64,000 nt of DNA from positions 489,073-553,072 of the forward strand of contig NZ_MRDM01000030.1 of assembly GCF_002008165.1 (NCBI RefSeq). The letters are read 5' to 3'. Origin of the DNA: Rhizobium laguerreae (GTDB lineage Bacteria; Pseudomonadota; Alphaproteobacteria; Rhizobiales; Rhizobiaceae). Of this stretch, positions 60,396-64,000 are shown one piece after another. Numbering within the stretch: the first letter of the stretch is position 1; each line of letters starts with the position of its first letter. The position numbers and the translations under genes were made by a program. The notes beneath the pieces were generated by a model, which was given only the letters and a program-made list of their open reading frames with translations, ran no database searches and was not told the origin of the DNA.

Positions 60396-61517
60396 TCAGC
60401 GCTCCCCTGTCACTTTGCGGCGGATGAAATTGTTGAAGAGAACGGCCAAAAGCAGCATGGAGCCGAGGAACACCTGGAACCAATCCGAGTCGAACTTCGT
60501 GTAGGTCAAGCCGATCGAGACGAGGCCGAAAATGATGGCACCGAAGAAGGCGCCGATCGCCGAACCATAACCGCCGGTCAGCAGGCATCCGCCAATCACG
60601 GCAGCGATGATCGCCTCGAATTCCTTCTGGAAGCCGCGGCGCGCGTCCGTCGAGCCGGCGTCCAGAACCGTGATGATGGCCACAAGCGCCGCGGCGCAGG
60701 CCGTGAGCGCGAAGAGCCCCGTCTTCACGCGATCGACCGGTACGCCGGAGTTTCTTGCCGAATTGGGATCGCCGCCGGCGGCAAAGACCCAGTTTCCGCT
60801 CCGGGTGCGCAGAAGAACCCAGGTGGCGAGCCCGGCAATGGCGATGAACCAGACCACGGACACCGGCACGCCCGTGACTTTCGGAACGCCGTTGTCGAAC
60901 TTCTCGATCAGGCCATGGGCTGCAAGCCAGCTGAAAAGATCCTGGAAGGCGACGCCTGAGAACAAACGCTTCAAGAGACCGTCGCCGACGACCTCACCGA
61001 TGCCGCGAAGCTGCGTTGAGCCGCCTGTCGCCCATTTCAGGCCAACGAGGGTTAAACCCCGCAGAATGAAAAGGAAGGCAAGCGTGACGATGAACGACGG
61101 CAGCCGTGTCCTGATCACGATCTGTCCGTTCACCGCGCCCATGGCGGCTGCAAGCAGCATCGTGATGATAATGGAAATCCAGAGCGGTTGGCCGAAATTG
61201 GTCAGGGCCGCACCGAAGATCAATCCGGCGAAGGCCACCATAGAGCCGATCGAGAGATCGAACTCGCCACCAATCATCAGCAGAGCTGCCGCAATGGCGA
61301 GAATTCCCAGCTGTGAGGCCGGGGCCAGGATCGTCATCACACCTGAAAGCGAAAACATCGAACGGTCTGCGGTAAGAAAGAAGAACGTCACCACCAGGAT
61401 GAGGCCAGCAACCGCACCGAGCTCGGGCCGACGCATCATATGTGTGAGAAAGCCCACCTGCTTGATGCGCTCGTCGGAGTTAGACGCATCTCCTATTTTT
61501 TGCTCAATCGGAGCCAT
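60396..61517 (-). CDS. Sugar ABC transporter permease (FrcC type)
   Basis: 373 residues from ATG 61517. About nine to ten membrane segments, with LLMIGGEFDLSIGSMVAFAGL, TRLPSFIVTLAFLFILRGLT, and the contact loop AAGGDPNSARNSGVPVDRVK; GGYGSAIGAFFGAIIFGLV closes the channel. The insertion of about 50 residues between segments (GIGEVVGDGLLKRLFSG...) is typical for FrcC. Lies after the SBP gene across the hairpin at 61585-61622. Confidence 0.92.
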   Translation of the reverse strand: MAPIEQKIGDASNSDERIKQVGFLTHMMRRPELGAVAGLILVVTFFFLTADRSMFSLSGVMTILAPASQLGILAIAAALLMIGGEFDLSIGSMVAFAGLIFGAALTNFGQPLWISIIITMLLAAAMGAVNGQIVIRTRLPSFIVTLAFLFILRGLTLVGLKWATGGSTQLRGIGEVVGDGLLKRLFSGVAFQDLFSWLAAHGLIEKFDNGVPKVTGVPVSVVWFIAIAGLATWVLLRTRSGNWVFAAGGDPNSARNSGVPVDRVKTGLFALTACAAALVAIITVLDAGSTDARRGFQKEFEAIIAAVIGGCLLTGGYGSAIGAFFGAIIFGLVSIGLTYTKFDSDWFQVFLGSMLLLAVLFNNFIRRKVTGER

Positions 61518-61584
61518 GATACCTACCTCCCAATGGATGCAATTCGCCGAAGCGCCGAGGGCATTCCTCACGGCGCACGTCGCC

Positions 61585-61622
61585 TGTCGAACACCCTCTT
61601 CGAAAGCGGAGGGTGTTCGACA
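61585..61622 (-). terminator. Intercistronic hairpin after the binding-protein gene
   Basis: A perfect 14-bp stem (61585-61598 with 61609-61622) with a 10-base loop, 25 bases after the SBP stop and before the permease on the minus strand. No U-tract follows on that strand. Like the one at 15111, it probably stabilises the SBP message. Confidence 0.75.
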
Positions 61623-61646
61623 ATCAAGCCTTTCGGCAGTCGTGGA

Positions 61647-62594
61647 TTAGCGGATGCCCTTTGCAGATAATTCGACGACCTGGGCGGCCTTTTCCTTGGT
61701 GATCAGGTTCGGACCGGAAGGCACGTTGCCGCCGGGGATCAGGCCGTACTTGGCATAGTTTGCGAGGAAGACCACGGGCAGATAACCCTGGAGGAACTGC
61801 TGCTGATCGATGGCGAAAGCGGCATCGCCAGCTGCGACAGCCTTCAGGAAGTCTGCAGAAAGGTCGAAAGTGGCGACTTTGATCTTGCCAGTCATGCCTG
61901 CATCGGCGACGGCAGCCAGCGACGGTTCGCCGGCAGTGCTTGCGCCAAGCGCCATAACGGTGTCGATGTCGGGATTGGAACTGAGCGCCGCCTTCACCTT
62001 GGCCCGAACGTCGGCCGGATCGTTGGAGACGGGTAGGACCGTAACGGTACCCGCAAAACCATCGGAAAAGCCCTTGCAACGCTGATCGAGGGAGACGTTG
62101 CCGACTTCCTGGTTGACGCAGATGGCAACCTTGCCGCCCATTTCCTTGAGCTTTTCGCCCGCTGCCTTGCCGGCGCTGTATTCGTCCTGGCCGACATGGA
62201 GGAGCGCTCCGAGCGACTTCGAGACATCGGAACCGGAATTGATGGAAATGACCGGAATGCCGGCGGCGACAGCCTTTTGTATGGACGGGCCCAATGCGGA
62301 CGAATCCGGGATCGAGACGATCAGACCGGCTGGCTTCTGGTTGACGGCTGCGTCGATCAACTGGCTCATGGCCACCATGTCGAAGGTTTCCGGTGCGCGA
62401 TAATCGATGCTGACACCGGCATCCTTGGCACCGGCGCTCACTCCGTTCTTGACGACGGACCAGAAGGGGTCGTTGGCCTGGCCGTGCGTTACGGCGATGA
62501 TGTTGATATCCTGTGCGATGGCAACGCCGGATGCAGCGCCAAGCGCTCCAACCACGGCAGCGCCCAGCACGATTTTACGAAGAAACGATTTCAT
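61647..62594 (-). CDS. Sugar ABC transporter substrate-binding protein
   Basis: 315 residues from ATG 62594. Sec signal: KSFLRKIVLGAAVVGALGAA, cut near VAIA-QD. Peripla_BP_4 fold with HGQANDPFWSVVKNGVSAG, IDAAVNQKPAGLIVSIPDS, INSGSDVSKSLGALLHVGQDE and a GNVSLDQRCKGFSDGF loop. TFDLSADFLKAVAAGDAAF and IDQQQFLQGYLPVVFL line the second lobe. Resembles FrcB and inositol-type binding proteins. The operon reads SBP, permease, ATPase, Hyi-like, dehydrogenase, RpiR remnant. Confidence 0.92.
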   Translation of the reverse strand: MKSFLRKIVLGAAVVGALGAASGVAIAQDINIIAVTHGQANDPFWSVVKNGVSAGAKDAGVSIDYRAPETFDMVAMSQLIDAAVNQKPAGLIVSIPDSSALGPSIQKAVAAGIPVISINSGSDVSKSLGALLHVGQDEYSAGKAAGEKLKEMGGKVAICVNQEVGNVSLDQRCKGFSDGFAGTVTVLPVSNDPADVRAKVKAALSSNPDIDTVMALGASTAGEPSLAAVADAGMTGKIKVATFDLSADFLKAVAAGDAAFAIDQQQFLQGYLPVVFLANYAKYGLIPGGNVPSGPNLITKEKAAQVVELSAKGIR

Positions 62595-62674
62595 AAAAAC
62601 TCCTCCCAAAGGGTGTCCCGCACCTCCGAGCGCGAGAACCACCAAAAACGCCTCAGACGGCGCGTCCTCCAAAG

Positions 62675-62712
62675 TTGCTACCGGGTGCATATTTTTTGCT
62701 ACCGGTAGCAAA
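62675..62712. promoter_or_regulatory. LacI-type operator, 18-bp perfect palindrome with an upstream half-match
   Basis: TTTGCTACCGGTAGCAAA at 62695-62712 is perfectly palindromic with a CG centre, as in LacI-family operators. A second, partial TTGCTACCGG (62675-62684) lies 21 bases before. The pair sits between the SBP start and the divergent LacI gene. Confidence 0.75.
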
Positions 62713-62807
62713 CGTGCATAGCTATAAGATTCTTGCTAAGAGAAATCAACCATTCATTTCGCATTCCGGCAGAAATGGAATAAACGTTTCAAACGGGAGG
62801 TTCGACT

Positions 62808-63800
62808 ATGAAGCGAGCGACGGCGCAGAACGTGGCGATGGAGGCCGGCGTTTCAAAGTGGACGGTCATCCGCGCATTTACGCCGGGTGCATCGATCACG
62901 GAAGCAAGCAAAGCCAAAGTGCTGGAGGCGGCAGAGCGGCTCAATTATCGGCCTAACCTGTTGGCCAGGAGCCTTGCCACCAATTCTACACATCAGGTCG
63001 CGGTTCTCGTTGATGACTTCGCAAACCCGCACAAGCTTCCGTTTCTTGAAAAGCTGACCGCCAGCCTGCAGGCGGAGGGGCTCGTGACCATGTTGATCAA
63101 TATCAATCAACACTACAACCACGTGCACGCCATATTGAATGCCGACCAGCGGCAGGTTGATGCGATCGTGCTCTTTGGTACGGCGTTTCGGGACGAGATG
63201 TTGACAGATCATAAGCTGGGACGCGGTGGGCCTCCGATGTTTGTTCTTGCTCGAGATAGCCAGATCGAAGGTGTTCCCGCCATCTCCTGCGATGCGGTCG
63301 TGGCGATTGCCGAGATCGGCGAGCACCTATTAAAAAGGGGATATCGGAGACCGGGATTTATGGCCGGGGCGCGTACATTGTCTACAGCGCTTGGCAGGCG
63401 GAGAAACTTTAAGGAGTTCTGGCGAACCGCTCTCGGCGTCGAGCTCGTAGAGATGTCTGCCGAGCGTTACAGCGCAGAAGCCGGCGCGCAAGCCGCACGG
63501 GACTATCTGTCCAAAATTGCGCCGGAAGACCGGATCGATGTCCTCATGTGCGAAAACGATGCTCTCGCGTTCGGAGCGATGGATGTTGCCCGAAGCGAGT
63601 TCGGCTTACGTGTGCCGGATGATCTCGCCATTGTGGGCTTCGACAACGCTGCTCCTGCGGCGTCACCAGCATACGGCCTTACAACCTACGAGCAACCCAC
63701 CGACCAGATGGTCAAAGCGGCAATAGACATGATTCTGGAAAGAGCACCGAGGGAGACGGTTAACTTCAAAGGCGAGCTTGTGGTGAGAGATTCGGCCTGA
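62808..63800 (+). CDS. LacI family transcriptional regulator
   Basis: 330 residues from ATG 62808 with a GGGAGG box. HTH: TAQNVAMEAGVSKWTVIRAF, followed by the hinge helix region KVLEAAERLNYRPNLLARSL. The sugar-binding domain has VAVLVDDFANPHKLPFLEKL, the GYRRPGFMAGARTLSTALGR turn and FGAMDVARSEFGLRVPDDLAIVG-like closing elements with GFDNAAPAASPA. It probably binds the palindrome at 62695 and represses the divergent SBP operon and itself. After the stop there is no further supported gene before the window edge. Confidence 0.93.
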   Translation: MKRATAQNVAMEAGVSKWTVIRAFTPGASITEASKAKVLEAAERLNYRPNLLARSLATNSTHQVAVLVDDFANPHKLPFLEKLTASLQAEGLVTMLININQHYNHVHAILNADQRQVDAIVLFGTAFRDEMLTDHKLGRGGPPMFVLARDSQIEGVPAISCDAVVAIAEIGEHLLKRGYRRPGFMAGARTLSTALGRRRNFKEFWRTALGVELVEMSAERYSAEAGAQAARDYLSKIAPEDRIDVLMCENDALAFGAMDVARSEFGLRVPDDLAIVGFDNAAPAASPAYGLTTYEQPTDQMVKAAIDMILERAPRETVNFKGELVVRDSA

Positions 63801-63924
63801 TTGATCAAGCAATATAGGCCAAAACGTATTTGGGCAAAATCCTCCAGGCGACATCTTGTCCGGGGCGCTGCGGTTGATTGGTGCAATCACTTAGTTCCAT
63901 AAGCTATCTTATGCGATATATGCA

Positions 63925-64000
63925 TGTGGGGGCTATTTAGTAATGCGACAGTTGGGCCAGTTAGAGATGCGACAGTCTCGCCTCTCGACGCACTGGTCAA
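63925..64000. mobile_element. Possible IS21-like element end (partial)
   Basis: ATGCGACAGT occurs at 63943-63952 and again at 63967-63976, 24 bases apart, in the last 60 bases of the window. Short multiple repeats of this sort, often with a GCGACAG core, lie inside the ends of IS21-family elements in rhizobia. A TG dinucleotide at 63925 could be the tip. No transposase can be seen, since the sequence stops at 64000. Confidence 0.4.

Noticed and set aside
57718..62594. Rhizopine (moc) catabolism operon
   Set aside because: The dehydrogenase is of the MocA family and a binding protein is present, but there is no recognisable MocC or MocR, and the importer looks FrcABC-like, so the name would be unsupported.

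Overview
The window is high-GC alphaproteobacterial DNA and most likely comes from a Rhizobium (Rhizobiaceae) accessory replicon or a catabolic region of the chromosome. The evidence is an eryABCD-eryEFG erythritol locus of rhizobial/Brucella type, a complete gamma-resorcylate (gra) cluster like that of Rhizobium sp. MTP-10005, two adjacent Ku genes with ATP-dependent DNA ligases, a DUF982 gene and several small rhizobial hypothetical genes. I see no rRNA or tRNA genes, CRISPR array, replication genes or phage structural genes.

Layout. 1-9.5 kb: the end of a peptide-type solute-binding protein, an Ldh2-family oxidoreductase, an SLC13 permease, a DUF982 gene, ligD (PE-ligase-polymerase), a membrane methyltransferase-like protein, an alpha/beta hydrolase and a small secreted protein. 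9.5-17.1 kb: an unknown gene, a PRC-barrel remnant, then a GntR regulator-denD-MalK/E/F/G-type ABC operon behind a promoter overlapped by a 17-bp inverted repeat. 17.1-25.2 kb: a small membrane protein, an orphan BrnA-type antitoxin, and graK/graR divergent from graDAFCBE, which takes gamma-resorcylate through resorcinol and hydroxyquinol to beta-ketoadipate. 25.2-28.0 kb: lig-ku-ku.

28.4-40.8 kb: the erythritol locus. A minus-strand arm (eryA, eryB, eryC, eryD, DeoR regulator, eryH/tpiB, eryI/rpiB) turns erythritol into D-erythrose 4-phosphate. A plus-strand arm (DUF2291 gene, eryE, eryF, eryG) imports it. 40.9-53.3 kb: a second polyol-like set of a DeoR regulator, FGGY kinase, GlpD-like FAD dehydrogenase, class II aldolase, tagatose-3-epimerase-like isomerase, a ribose-type ABC importer and a LacI regulator. 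This second set has no substrate I can name from sequence and is my best candidate for an undescribed pathway. 53.3-57.2 kb: a small gene, rsgA, a small gene, an MFS transporter and a frameshifted hydrolase remnant. 57.3-63.8 kb: a truncated RpiR regulator, an IolG-like dehydrogenase, a Hyi-like isomerase, a FrcA-type ATPase, a permease, a binding protein and a LacI regulator behind an 18-bp perfect palindrome. The right edge may be the end of an IS21-like element.

The window is dominated by catabolic operons of one design: a local regulator, an ABC importer, and one to three dehydrogenases, kinases or isomerases. Several intergenic regions carry symmetric or helically phased repeats that look like operators of the adjacent regulators. 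Assignments rest on recognising motifs, lengths and gene order by eye; no database search was run.
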